Source: Candidatus Yanofskyibacteriota bacterium (GTDB taxonomy: Bacteria > Patescibacteriota > Minisyncoccia > 2-02-FULL-40-12 > IGHO2-01-FULL-4-A). From it: a stretch of DNA of 41,979 nt. The notes below the pieces were generated by a model. It had not been told where the DNA came from, searched no databases, and worked only from the letters and a program-made list of their open reading frames with translations. This document shows positions 32,081 to 39,187 of this stretch, in pieces. Numbering within the stretch: the first letter of the stretch is position 1; each line of letters opens with the position of its first letter. The stretch lies in contig JACPNJ010000004.1 of NCBI GenBank assembly GCA_016185545.1, positions 1 through 41,979 on the forward strand. Reading direction: 5' to 3'. Made by a program: the position numbers and the translations under genes.

Positions 32081-32208
32081 CAAATAAAACGAGAAGCGAG
32101 TAACGAGATTCAGGCCAGCCCTTTTGACAAGTCAAAAGGGCTGGCCTGCGCCCCATCTTCTTTTGGTTTCTCGCCGCAGTTATTTATTTGTTAATTTTAA
32201 TACTCAAA
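32081..32208. repeat. Nested palindrome upstream of pnp
   Basis: The centre is an 18-bp perfect hairpin, CAGGCCAGCCCTTTTGAC with GTCAAAAGGGCTGGCCTG (about 32112-32149), two-base loop. The outer arms AACAAATAAA and TTTATTTGTT surround GAGAA/TTCTC and CGAG/CTCG matches. In the pnp leader it could act as an RNase III-type processing or autoregulation site, since PNPase often autoregulates through a leader hairpin, or as a terminator. Confidence 0.75.
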
Positions 32209-32224
32209 CATTAACACGATAAGT

Positions 32225-32376
32225 TTAATAAATCAAAAACTTCTTAGGGCTAAATCAATTTGTAAAACAAATTGATCGCCCAAAAGTTTCTTATCGGTAG
32301 ATAAGAAACTTTTTAGGGTCTTCGCCGAGGTCGGTAAAAACATCAACGGCTTCTTTGAGTTTGGCTAATAGCGGCT
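32225..32376 (-). pseudogene. Remnant 3' end of a second NYN gene, tail duplicated
   Basis: On minus, 32376-32291 reads AKLKEAVDVFTDLGEDPKKFLIYR-stop, matching the C-terminus of the intact NYN protein at 33511 (AKLKEAADRFTDLGEDPKKFLIY). About 40 bp further on (32249-32225) the tail PKKFLIY-stop occurs again, with small palindromes (AAATCAATTTG/CAAATTGAT; AGTTTCTTATC/GATAAGAAACT) between. No upstream part of the gene remains. Confidence 0.8.
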
Positions 32377-32390
32377 AAATTCTTTGAAAA

Positions 32391-32990
32391 CTATTTGGTG
32401 AATTTGAAGGTGGAAAGGATGTGACCATAAACCGGATCAGTATCGTGGGCTGGCTCAATTCCGGCATGGGCGTCAATTATGTAAACATTATAATTGTACA
32501 AAATATAGGTAACCGATATTCCCCGACCCGTATAGGCAGTCTGCCCGCCGATTGATCGTTTAGTATAATTAGCAAGATCAGAACTCGTGGCGCTACCTCC
32601 GTTTTGAATCCAATTCTCTATGGAATTATTTTTTACTCCGACATAAGTTCTTACGCCAAAAGTAACCGGCTGTTGCTCACTTGCATCCTTGGTATTTGCA
32701 GCAAATTGTACTAAATCTTGATTTTTGGTTTGAGAGTCTGGATATTTAATGGTTTCATTAAGCTCAAGTGTTAAATTAGTGCTTGGATATTCAAATTGAT
32801 AGCCAGCTCTCGGATTTGTATACGTCATCCAAGACGCTGTAGAATCCGCAGTTTTGGTAGGAGTAGGTGTCGGAATCTTTGTTTGAATAGCGACAGGATT
32901 TTTCACAAATACAAAATACCCTACCGCGCCAACTAATATTACAATTACAACGACCAAAATTATATTCGCAAAACCTTTTTGGTTTTTCAT
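32391..32990 (-). CDS. Prepilin-like exported protein
   Basis: This 199-aa protein starts MKNQKGFANIILVVVIVILVGAVGYFV: a short basic leader and KGF followed by one TM helix, the pattern of a type IV prepilin-like N-terminus common in CPR proteins. The Glu at +5 is missing, so it may simply be membrane-anchored. A PTPTPTK linker follows, then a beta-rich extracytoplasmic domain (YQFEYPSTNLTLELN; GRGISVTYILYNYNVYIIDAH). Its role is unknown. It lies between pnp and the toxin gene on the same strand. Confidence 0.75.
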   Translation of the reverse strand: MKNQKGFANIILVVVIVILVGAVGYFVFVKNPVAIQTKIPTPTPTKTADSTASWMTYTNPRAGYQFEYPSTNLTLELNETIKYPDSQTKNQDLVQFAANTKDASEQQPVTFGVRTYVGVKNNSIENWIQNGGSATSSDLANYTKRSIGGQTAYTGRGISVTYILYNYNVYIIDAHAGIEPAHDTDPVYGHILSTFKFTK

Positions 32991-33020
32991 GTTTTTAGGC
33001 GTTGAATCGCTGTGATTAAT

Positions 33021-33278
33021 TTAATAAGTCGTTGATGTCCTACGTTCTATCTTAAAAATGTGGACTATTTTTAACGACAAGTTTATTTCGTAAAAAATTC
33101 TGTATGCGCCGACTCTTTTTCGCCAAATATTGGTTTGGCCAGTTATATTTCGGATATCACCCGTGTATGGATTTAGATTCATTTCATCAATGGCCCCTTT
33201 TATGTAATAGCGGTCGGTTCGATTAATTTTCTTTAATCCTTTCGCTACGGACGGATCAATTATTACTTTCCAAGCCAT
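33021..33278 (-). CDS. RelE/ParE-family toxin
   Basis: This 85-aa protein has the family's order: WKVIIDPSVAKGLKKIN, a helical pair, GDIRNITGQTNIWRKRVGAYRIFYEIN (basic core with RxGxYRxxY) and VHIFKIERRTSTTY. RelE-type toxins cut mRNA on the ribosome. Length is normal and the catalytic basic residues are present. It overlaps the antitoxin gene by 23 bp, and the toxin is second. Confidence 0.92.
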   Translation of the reverse strand: MAWKVIIDPSVAKGLKKINRTDRYYIKGAIDEMNLNPYTGDIRNITGQTNIWRKRVGAYRIFYEINLSLKIVHIFKIERRTSTTY

Positions 33279-33486
33279 GTTTTACTTCCTCCCAAGTTAA
33301 ATACTTTCCTTTTGCGAAATTACTTCTTGCTCTAGCCAGAGCTTGCTTTTGTGATTTGGTTAGTTTGAGAGTTTTAGCCATTTTTGTCTGTTTGTGCCAC
33401 TCTAAAAACTCCTCGTAAATATCGCGGGGCACGGCTACTAATTCTTTGGTTTTGCCTATGTTTTGGGGAATAATAACTGTGGTCAT
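33256..33486 (-). CDS. Antitoxin partner of the RelE-type toxin
   Basis: This is a 76-aa protein. The N-terminal part (TTVIIPQNIGKTKELVAVPRDIYEEFLEWH) resembles an AbrB/Phd-like beta-strand start; the C-terminal part is a charged helix (SQKQALARARSNFAKGKYLTWEEVKHGL) of the kind that wraps RelE. It probably neutralises the toxin and represses the operon. It is first in the pair and overlaps the toxin start, as usual for type II modules. Confidence 0.85.
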   Translation of the reverse strand: MTTVIIPQNIGKTKELVAVPRDIYEEFLEWHKQTKMAKTLKLTKSQKQALARARSNFAKGKYLTWEEVKHGLESNN

Positions 33487-33510
33487 AGCATTAACTGTAA
33501 CAGGGTAGGT

Positions 33511-34047
33511 TTAATAAATCAAAAATTTTTTGGGGTCTTCGCCAAGATCGGTAAATCTATCCGCGGCTTCTTTGAGCTTAGCCGAAGTACTGCGACCAAA
33601 AGAAATGACCTCAACCTTGAGACCTTGTGAAATACGCAAATATTCAACTAACGGCACGAAATCGCCATCACCAGTAACTAGGACTGCCACGTCAATCTTA
33701 TCCGACAATATCACAGCGTCCATTGCCATACCGACATCCCAATCGGCCTTTTTCATTCCACCGGGAAAAATCTGCAAATCTTTATCCTTAATTTCATAAC
33801 CACCCTTTTCAAGCGCCTCAACAAACGCCTTTTCTTCACCACTTTCGGTCCGGATTACATAAATAAAGGCGCGTATAAGGCGCCGATTGCCCACAGCCAT
33901 TTCAAGAACTTTTTTAAAATTAAGCTTGGCTTTGTAAAGATTCCTCGCCGAGTGGTACATATTCTGCGCGTCAACAAAAACACCAACCCTTTGGTGTTCC
34001 GAAGTTACATCGCGCGCCCTGGTTAATTTATGTTTGCGTTCAGTCAC
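33511..34047 (-). CDS. NYN-domain (LabA/DUF88) protein
   Basis: This 178-aa protein has the PIN-like NYN fold: RVGVFVDAQNMYHSARNLY (first Asp), then KKADWDVGMAMDAV and LVTGDGDFVPLVEYLR with further acidic residues, and VEVISFGRSTSAKLKEAA. NYN proteins are putative RNases. The GTG start is supported by the family's usual N-terminus. The C-terminal segment (TDLGEDPKKFLIY) is duplicated as a remnant at 32225-32376, so this gene once had a neighbour copy or has been copied. Confidence 0.9.
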   Translation of the reverse strand: MTERKHKLTRARDVTSEHQRVGVFVDAQNMYHSARNLYKAKLNFKKVLEMAVGNRRLIRAFIYVIRTESGEEKAFVEALEKGGYEIKDKDLQIFPGGMKKADWDVGMAMDAVILSDKIDVAVLVTGDGDFVPLVEYLRISQGLKVEVISFGRSTSAKLKEAADRFTDLGEDPKKFLIY

Positions 34048-34056
34048 CTATTGGCA

Positions 34057-34158
34057 AATTCAAATTTTAAATTTTAAATGAAATCTAAAATTCAAAAATC
34101 AAAACTGTTTTAAAATTTGGATTTTGAATTTCAATTAAAATTTATAATTTGAGTTTTG
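34057..34158. repeat. AT-rich degenerate repeat between rpsO and NYN gene
   Basis: Units of AAATTTTAAATT, AAATCTAAAATTCAAAA and TTTGAGTTTTGAG recur over 100 bp. It is of the same kind as the tract inside mutM. Confidence 0.7.
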
Positions 34159-34161
34159 AGT

Positions 34162-34428
34162 TTATTTTTTAAGTCCTAGTTCTTTTATAATCTTCGCGTG
34201 CCTTGTGGGGCTTTCTTTTTTGAGATAATCCAAAAGACGTTTGCGTTTAGCAACCATTTTTAGAAGGCCGGTGCGAGAACTATTATCCTTCTGGTGTTTC
34301 TTGAGATGCTTGCTCAAAACCTCAATTTCTTCAGTAAATAAAGCAATTTGCACCTCGGCAGAACCGGTATCGCCTTCGTGTTTGGCATGCTGTCCGACTA
34401 TTTTCTGTTTTGTTTTAGTATTTAACAC
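34162..34428 (-). CDS. rpsO: 30S ribosomal protein S15
   Basis: S15 is a primary 16S rRNA-binding protein. From GTG 34428 it is 88 aa, the usual length, with VLNTKTKQKIV, HEGDTGSAEVQIALFTEEI, LKKHQKDNSSRTGLLKMVAKRKRLLDYL and IIKELGLKK. The ORF track starts six codons earlier at an ATG, which would give an unusual N-terminus. TATACT lies only 6 nt before the GTG, so transcription may start at or next to the codon and the mRNA may be leaderless. In many bacteria rpsO is followed by pnp; here a NYN gene, a toxin pair and a prepilin-like gene separate them. Confidence 0.95.
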   Translation of the reverse strand: MLNTKTKQKIVGQHAKHEGDTGSAEVQIALFTEEIEVLSKHLKKHQKDNSSRTGLLKMVAKRKRLLDYLKKESPTRHAKIIKELGLKK

Positions 34429-34434
34429 TTTTTC

Positions 34435-34440
34435 AGTATA
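34435..34440 (-). promoter_or_regulatory. -10 box close to the rpsO start
   Basis: TATACT on minus, six bases before the GTG start. No clear -35 box; its position overlaps the T-run of the upstream gene's terminator. Confidence 0.5.
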
Positions 34441-34455
34441 ACACATCTTTGAAAA

Positions 34456-34478
34456 ACAAAAAAGCCCTATCCGGGCTT
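34456..34478 (-). terminator. Terminator of the zinc-ribbon gene
   Basis: Read on minus: AAGCCC-GGATA-GGGCTT then TTTTGTTTTT. It overlaps the 3' end of the gene. Confidence 0.82.
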
Positions 34479-34661
34479 GGGAATAAATTGATATTTAATG
34501 CCGCAATTATGGCAATGAAAACCCTTGCTCACGTTTTTGTATTGATTTTTTGAGCCAGGACCGTATATCAACGACCCAGTCGTCGAATCAAATTCTCTTT
34601 CTATCAATTCGGCGATGACTCCTCCGCAAACTACGCATTTACCATCTGTCAGCTTTTCCAT
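34467..34661 (-). CDS. Small zinc-ribbon protein
   Basis: The protein is 64 aa from ATG 34661, which follows GGGGGA at 5 nt; the listed start eight codons upstream lacks an RBS. Two CxxC knuckles (CVVCGGV and CHNCGIKY) spaced by about 35 residues would bind one Zn. The linker EREFDSTTGSLIYGPGSKNQYKNVSKGF looks beta-rich. It may be a nucleic-acid- or protein-binding zinc ribbon; the specific family is not recognised. It is adjacent to rpsO on the same strand but separately terminated. Confidence 0.75.
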   Translation of the reverse strand: MEKLTDGKCVVCGGVIAELIEREFDSTTGSLIYGPGSKNQYKNVSKGFHCHNCGIKYQFIPKPG

Positions 34662-34742
34662 ATTTTCCCCCACACAAAAATACAAAGAACTACTGGCAAA
34701 CTAGCACAAATCCCACACCTTTACAAATATATTCCTGTTATG

Positions 34743-35300
34743 TCATTTTTCATTAACTAAATAATCAACTTTCTCAAGAAACATAATTGTCTCGTTTGTT
34801 TTACTTAATTTGCGTAGGGCTTGCCGCCAATCTTTGCCAGGTTTTTTAAGCGCCTGTATAACCCTGCCAATGCCGCAGTTATGGGCGGCGTACAAATAGA
34901 AATTCAGGTTTTCGTCGTCCAAAATACCAATCCCGAGTGTTCTTATCAGCTCGTTAAGATTATAATCATAGAGTAAAATTGCCGCTTTGATTGATTCTAT
35001 GTGATTGGCCGCGCCAACCTTGAATTCCGGCAATTGAGCGGCGGGGTATGTTTTTTTAACTATATCCCAGGTTCCGATTCCGCGTCCTCTTTTGGGTTTA
35101 TTATTAGTAAACTGCGTCAACCCGACCGCTCCGGCATAATTGTAAGATGGGAAAGCTTCTTCACCATTGCCGGTAAGGATAACTTTAACCCTATCAAACG
35201 GATTATATTGAAGAATGCCGGATTTATAAGCGTAAAATTCGCGGGTCTGTAAGTTCAACGAGAACAAGGTTGTATGGAAAACTGAAAGGTGGAATTTCAC
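34743..35300 (-). CDS. Lytic transglycosylase (SLT) domain, C-terminal part of a split gene
   Basis: This 185-aa ORF holds an SLT/GH23-like fold: NGEEAFPSYNYAGAVGLTQF (candidate catalytic Glu followed by the GAxGLxQ motif) and YLYAAHNCGIGRVIQAL (the YNxGxG-like motif). The enzyme would cleave peptidoglycan glycan strands. Its start lies 77 bp inside the preceding ORF, and the first ~20 codons (KFHLSVFHTTLF) have no family meaning. The true domain probably begins EFYAYKSGILQ and continues from the upstream ORF in another frame (see finding). No signal peptide of its own. Confidence 0.75.
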   Translation of the reverse strand: MKFHLSVFHTTLFSLNLQTREFYAYKSGILQYNPFDRVKVILTGNGEEAFPSYNYAGAVGLTQFTNNKPKRGRGIGTWDIVKKTYPAAQLPEFKVGAANHIESIKAAILLYDYNLNELIRTLGIGILDDENLNFYLYAAHNCGIGRVIQALKKPGKDWRQALRKLSKTNETIMFLEKVDYLVNEK

Positions 35301-35952
35301 TTATTTTTCTGTCTAATATGACAAAAGATTCAACACCCAAAGTATTCAGCTGTTTGAATGCCTCCAAAACGTCATTTAAAAGATGCCAGCCGCCCAGTTG
35401 TACCAATTCATCTCGGTGCAAACTGGTTGAATAAGGAACGTATATTGATTCAATCGGTTTCTTATTTATCAAATCTACCCATTTATTGCCAATAACCACC
35501 CAATACGGTTTGCTGACAACGTGGAAAGCAGAGTTTCTGCCATTCCAGGTTAAGCCGTTAATCCTGGGCTCAATTTCAATTAAGAATTCTTTTTCCTGAT
35601 TCCAAAGCCTTTGGCCTTCTTTTTTAATCTTTATAATTTTAATTTCCCCGGTTTCCGTATTCATTAACGCAAGGCCGGTTTCTTTCCAGGCATAATCCGT
35701 GCGTTTAATGACAAGGGTTTTTGTTTTATTTTTGGACTCTTGGGACGGTAATTTCCTTATTTCTTTATAACTTATTATCTTGGCGCTGTGCCTCAACTCA
35801 ACATCGCGGAGCACCTGTTTTGCCTCATTGATTTTGTCTAGCCAATCATATTTCGATTCAGCAGCTTTAACATTCCCTGAACAATAATGGATAAAAAGCG
35901 AAAAAATCACCAAAGACGTGAATAGCAAAATCTGCGCGCGTAGTTTATTCAT
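35224..35952 (-). CDS. Exported N-terminal part of the split transglycosylase
   Basis: From ATG 35952 (two codons inside the listed ORF, with AGGA 8 nt upstream) the protein is 242 aa. It has a signal peptide (LRAQILLFTSLVIFSLFIHYC) and an unrecognised extracytoplasmic domain (LDKINEAKQVLRDVELRHS; KPYWVVIGNKWVDLINKKPIESIYVPYS). It ends NLVLVELTDPRILRL, and LTDPR followed by EFYAYKSG in the next frame would continue naturally into the SLT domain. As it stands this half would be exported without a catalytic domain. Confidence 0.75.
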   Translation of the reverse strand: MNKLRAQILLFTSLVIFSLFIHYCSGNVKAAESKYDWLDKINEAKQVLRDVELRHSAKIISYKEIRKLPSQESKNKTKTLVIKRTDYAWKETGLALMNTETGEIKIIKIKKEGQRLWNQEKEFLIEIEPRINGLTWNGRNSAFHVVSKPYWVVIGNKWVDLINKKPIESIYVPYSTSLHRDELVQLGGWHLLNDVLEAFKQLNTLGVESFVILDRKISEIPPFSFPYNLVLVELTDPRILRL

Positions 35953-36047
35953 AACCACAATCCTTAAGTTTTTAAAAAACTACTGGGAAAAATAATAACA
36001 ATTTGCATGATTTATATCAAACTTTATAATGTGCGACGCGGACGTGG

Positions 36048-36053
36048 TATAAT
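36048..36053 (+). promoter_or_regulatory. Possible -10 box for the recombinase
   Basis: TATAAT 38 bases before the xer ATG; a second TATAAT lies about 24 bases further upstream. No good -35 box is visible. Confidence 0.4.
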
Positions 36054-36090
36054 AAATTTGTGATCCCAAACGAGATAGCAAGGACTTAAG

Positions 36091-37008
36091 ATGACAATTA
36101 AAGACCTCAAAACTCAATTTCTTGAATATCTGGAAATAGAAAAAAACCGCTCGGCGAAGACGGTGGAAAATTACAACCACTACCTAGTGAGATTTATTAA
36201 TTTTGCCAAAATAGACAAGCCGGGGGATATAAGCGAAGAGCTGATACGCAAATATCGCCTGTATTTAAACCGGCTTAATGACGCAAATAGTAGGCCCCTT
36301 AAAAAAGTTACCCAAAATTATCACGTCATTGCCCTGCGTGCTTTTTTAAAATATCTGGCCAAGCGGGACATCAAGACTGTTTCAGCCGAAAAATTGGAGC
36401 TTGGCAAGCAGGAAGAGCGACAAGTTACATTTTTGGAGCCGCATGAATTGGAAAGGTTTCTGCGGGCACCAAACGGAACGGCTTTGTCTGATCTGCGCGA
36501 CCGGGCGATACTGGAAACGCTTTTTTCCACTGGCCTGCGCGTATCGGAACTCTGTTCACTCAATCGGAATGACATAGACATCAAAAGGGGAGAGTTCTCT
36601 GTGCGGGGTAAAGGAAGCAAAATTCGGGTTGTTTTTTTATCTGATGGCGCCAAGGTTTCGCTTGCAACTTATCTGGATAAACGTCCCGATGCTGATGAGT
36701 CATTGTTTATCAGGGTTCCACAAAACGAAAAACTGGAGAAATATGAAAAATTGCGACTCACGCCGCGCAGTATCCAGCGGATTATTAAAAAATATGCTGT
36801 CACCGCCGGTATTGTCGGTAAGTCGGTCAGCCCGCATTCGCTACGCCACTCTTTTGCCACCGACCTTCTGCGCAATGGCGCCGATATACGCTCTGTCCAA
36901 GCCATGCTTGGCCACTCCTCCGTCACCACCACTCAAATTTATACCCACGTAACCGATAAACAGTTACGCGAGGTGCATGAAAAATTTCATGATAAGGTTA
37001 GAAAGTAG
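36091..37008 (+). CDS. xerC: Tyrosine recombinase, XerC/XerD type
   Basis: This 305-aa enzyme has the SAM-like N-terminal domain (FLEYLEIEKNRSAKTVENYNHYL). The catalytic domain has GLRVSEL (Arg I, near 149), KGSKIR (Lys), SPHSLRHSFATDLL (HxxR, near 248-251), MLGHSSVTTTQIYTHV (His and nucleophile Tyr, near 284). All catalytic residues are visible. As the usual single Xer of CPR genomes, it would resolve chromosome dimers at dif; it could also act on other sites, and palindromic elements with short arms are abundant here, but no dif-like 28-mer was found. AAGGA lies about 8 nt before the ATG. Confidence 0.95.
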   Translation: MTIKDLKTQFLEYLEIEKNRSAKTVENYNHYLVRFINFAKIDKPGDISEELIRKYRLYLNRLNDANSRPLKKVTQNYHVIALRAFLKYLAKRDIKTVSAEKLELGKQEERQVTFLEPHELERFLRAPNGTALSDLRDRAILETLFSTGLRVSELCSLNRNDIDIKRGEFSVRGKGSKIRVVFLSDGAKVSLATYLDKRPDADESLFIRVPQNEKLEKYEKLRLTPRSIQRIIKKYAVTAGIVGKSVSPHSLRHSFATDLLRNGADIRSVQAMLGHSSVTTTQIYTHVTDKQLREVHEKFHDKVRK

Positions 37009-37012
37009 ATTC

Positions 37013-37035
37013 GCCGATAATTGTCGGCTGTTTTT
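37013..37035 (+). terminator. Terminator of the recombinase gene
   Basis: GCCGA (37013-37017), loop TAATTG, TCGGC (37024-37028), then TGTTTTTTT. Confidence 0.82.
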
Positions 37036-38286
37036 TTAAAAAAGATTTATAGGATTAACAGTTGGTTTTTCCAATGGTTTATACGCATCAAAGTCAAACG
37101 GCGGACCAACATTTATTCCTTGGCCACCGCCATCTGGTGTGGTCCAAAATATAACCTGCCTCGGCATGCCTCTCAACTTAAACTCATTGGCAAAGGCCTG
37201 CCCCAGGACTCGCCGCTTCTCTTCGTCTAAGAGGTAAAAAGTTTCAGAAACGCCAACTTGCTGATGTGCGCCATAAACGATTTGTATGTCGTCAAAAACC
37301 CTCTTGATTAGGTCGGCATAACTTCTGTTTGTCGGCGTGGGATAAAACGAAAAATCCAAGCGACCCGGAATGGGCAGGTTGTTTGCTCTCATAAACTCGG
37401 TTGACCTGAACATCCAGAAAAGAGACCTGTGGCCGTTTATGGCAGGATACTGCTTGTCCGCGAAGGAATCATCAAAGATTTCTCCCTCGGAAGAAGCGAT
37501 TATAAAATACACCGAGAGAGTAACATCGGCAGAGTTAGCTTGTGACACTAAATAGGGATAAATGTCCAATAAAAATCTTTCCTGATTCGGATTGGCTCCG
37601 ATCATTATTTCACCTTCAAGGTAAATGACTTTTACAACTTTTTTTCCGTCGGGTCTCCGGATGAAACCGGCTCTGTAAATGAGATTGGATACAGATTCTT
37701 TAGCACGGCTAGCAAACTCTTCCCAAGACATGTTGCACAAACCGTATGTTCCATTAGGATTATCCCTTTTATAATCAGCACACCCCAACCATCCAAAAGA
37801 AAATTCTAAATCTAAATAGTGGCCATCAGCGGCTTTAACACTCGCGACATCTGTTGCATACCTGATTACGTTATCCAATTCCTGGCCGGAGAGAGGAAAC
37901 GCGAGCCACCAAGCTTCCTCTTTTTCTACCGTATCTAGCATAGGATTCACAGGATCATCAACGGGAAATATAAACGTTTTAACAGTATTCGCTCCGGAAT
38001 CCGCCATTTCTTGCAGTTGTTCCAAAACTTTCATGCGCGTTTCTGTTTCGTGATAATAACGGATAAAATATCCCGGTTTGGTAACAAAATTAGAGGTAGT
38101 TGAATGATAGTTGGCACCCAATCCGTAAACCAACTCGGCGGCCGGTGGCATATCGAACGGTCTTTTATTGTTTAAAATTACTCCGAAAAGCGTTGGCATA
38201 GGGTTACGATAAAGTTGGGCAGATGCGGGAGTTGGATTAATCGCGGCAAAAAAAATAAACAAAGCTACTAACCGCTTTTTGTTCAT
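37036..38286 (-). CDS. Secreted protein with putative TIM-barrel hydrolase fold
   Basis: This 416-aa protein has a signal peptide (MNKKRLVALFIFFAAINPTPASA), then a sequence resembling glycoside hydrolase (beta/alpha)8 barrels: MADSGANTVKTFIFPVDDP early, VKVIYLEGEIMIGANPNQERF in the middle (candidate acid/base Glu) and GVSETFYLLDEEKRRVLG late (candidate nucleophile Glu), then RQVIFWTTPDGGGQG. The spacing between the two Glu-bearing strands fits a clan A-type barrel, but no family is certain. It would act on extracellular polysaccharide. AGGAGG lies 7 nt upstream of ATG. Confidence 0.7.
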   Translation of the reverse strand: MNKKRLVALFIFFAAINPTPASAQLYRNPMPTLFGVILNNKRPFDMPPAAELVYGLGANYHSTTSNFVTKPGYFIRYYHETETRMKVLEQLQEMADSGANTVKTFIFPVDDPVNPMLDTVEKEEAWWLAFPLSGQELDNVIRYATDVASVKAADGHYLDLEFSFGWLGCADYKRDNPNGTYGLCNMSWEEFASRAKESVSNLIYRAGFIRRPDGKKVVKVIYLEGEIMIGANPNQERFLLDIYPYLVSQANSADVTLSVYFIIASSEGEIFDDSFADKQYPAINGHRSLFWMFRSTEFMRANNLPIPGRLDFSFYPTPTNRSYADLIKRVFDDIQIVYGAHQQVGVSETFYLLDEEKRRVLGQAFANEFKLRGMPRQVIFWTTPDGGGQGINVGPPFDFDAYKPLEKPTVNPINLF

Positions 38287-38320
38287 GGCACGCCTCCTAA
38301 GTTTGTAAAGGTTCCAAAAA

Positions 38321-38339
38321 AGCTGTTTTTTAAACAGCT
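38321..38339 (-). promoter_or_regulatory. Terminator-like hairpin in the leader of the hydrolase gene
   Basis: On minus AGCTGTTT-AAA-AAACAGCT is followed by TTTTTTGG, 30 bp upstream of the RBS. The upstream gene already has its own terminator (38444-38459), so this may be an attenuator in the hydrolase leader. Confidence 0.5.
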
Positions 38340-38430
38340 CCTTCTTTAAATAGTAACGTTAAAATTACATTGTGTCAAATCACAAGAGTCCTGCTTCGCC
38401 AAGGTTTCGACGCGAGTTTTGCTACTTATT

Positions 38431-38459
38431 AAAAAATAAAAAAGCCGACATTTGTCGGC
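38431..38459 (-). terminator. Terminator of the OGFr-like gene
   Basis: Read on minus: GCCGAC-AAAT-GTCGGC then TTTTTTATTTTTT. Confidence 0.88.
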
Positions 38460-38464
38460 AAATT

Positions 38465-39001
38465 CTAGGCACTGGTATTAACATTGAGTGCATCTTTCCA
38501 ATAATTTAGAGTTTCTTGTCCAATTATTTTAGAGTTATCTTTATAAACCTCTTCTAGGGCAACGAGAAGTATTCTTGAATGTTTTTCGCTACCCAGCAAG
38601 ACAAGGGATTTTAGTATTCGAGTAATTCTCAGGAAGTTATGATTATTTCTCGTAAGCCAGTTACGAGATTTTTGTTGGAAGTCTTTCGACTTAACTATCT
38701 GATACGTGCCACTTTCCCACGTGGCCATGAAGCCATAGAAGTCTATTAATTTTGCTAACGAAAGAAGTAACTTTTGATTTACTTTCGTATTGTTTCTAAA
38801 TGTAGCAATATCAGCCTCACTTAACACAGGAGCAGAAGAGTTAAAGGCGCTCGTTTCTTTCAGCGGGAAAAGCCATTGTATGTAATCATGTACGTTTTCT
38901 ATTTGCTCGTCTTTCCAGGCCAAAATTTCATCAATCATTCGACCTCGATTATCCGGGCCTTGCCCCAGATAAAATTGCACTAGTTGTGAATTTGATTGCA
39001 T
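38465..39001 (-). CDS. OGFr-like domain protein
   Basis: The protein is 178 aa from ATG 39001, which follows GGAGG at 8 nt; the ORF track's start 66 codons upstream is rejected. The sequence QFYLGQGPDNRGRMIDEILAWKDEQIENVHDYIQWLFPLKE, then FRNNTKVNQKLLLSLAKLIDFYG, matches the opioid growth factor receptor conserved domain (OGFr, PF04664). That domain is known from animals but also from scattered bacteria and fungi, where its role is unknown. It is probably a helical cytosolic protein. The pattern IQWLFP is the recognisable core. It has its own promoter and terminator. Confidence 0.82.
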   Translation of the reverse strand: MQSNSQLVQFYLGQGPDNRGRMIDEILAWKDEQIENVHDYIQWLFPLKETSAFNSSAPVLSEADIATFRNNTKVNQKLLLSLAKLIDFYGFMATWESGTYQIVKSKDFQQKSRNWLTRNNHNFLRITRILKSLVLLGSEKHSRILLVALEEVYKDNSKIIGQETLNYWKDALNVNTSA

Positions 39002-39040
39002 AGAGTTTTCCTCCAACTTCTTATTGTTAAAGATAAAAGC

Positions 39041-39068
39041 AAAATAGCATTTATTGTTGCTATTGTCA
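39041..39068 (-). promoter_or_regulatory. Promoter of the OGFr-like gene
   Basis: On minus TTGACA (39068-39063), 16-nt spacer, TATTTT (39046-39041), 40 nt upstream of the ATG. Confidence 0.65.
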
Positions 39069-39187
39069 AATTTAGAATCGGCATAACCGGAAAACCCACA
39101 AAAACCATATTTAACAAGAATATTTAAATAATTATTGTTTTTTAGCCATTTTTTAGGAAAACCACCAGTTAATAACCTCTGCATATC

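Noticed and set aside
36091-37008. Xer recombinase as the mover of the palindromes
   Set aside because: It is a normal XerC/D-type protein, not adjacent to any R-family copy, and the elements show no shared crossover core with it. Kept only as a remote possibility.
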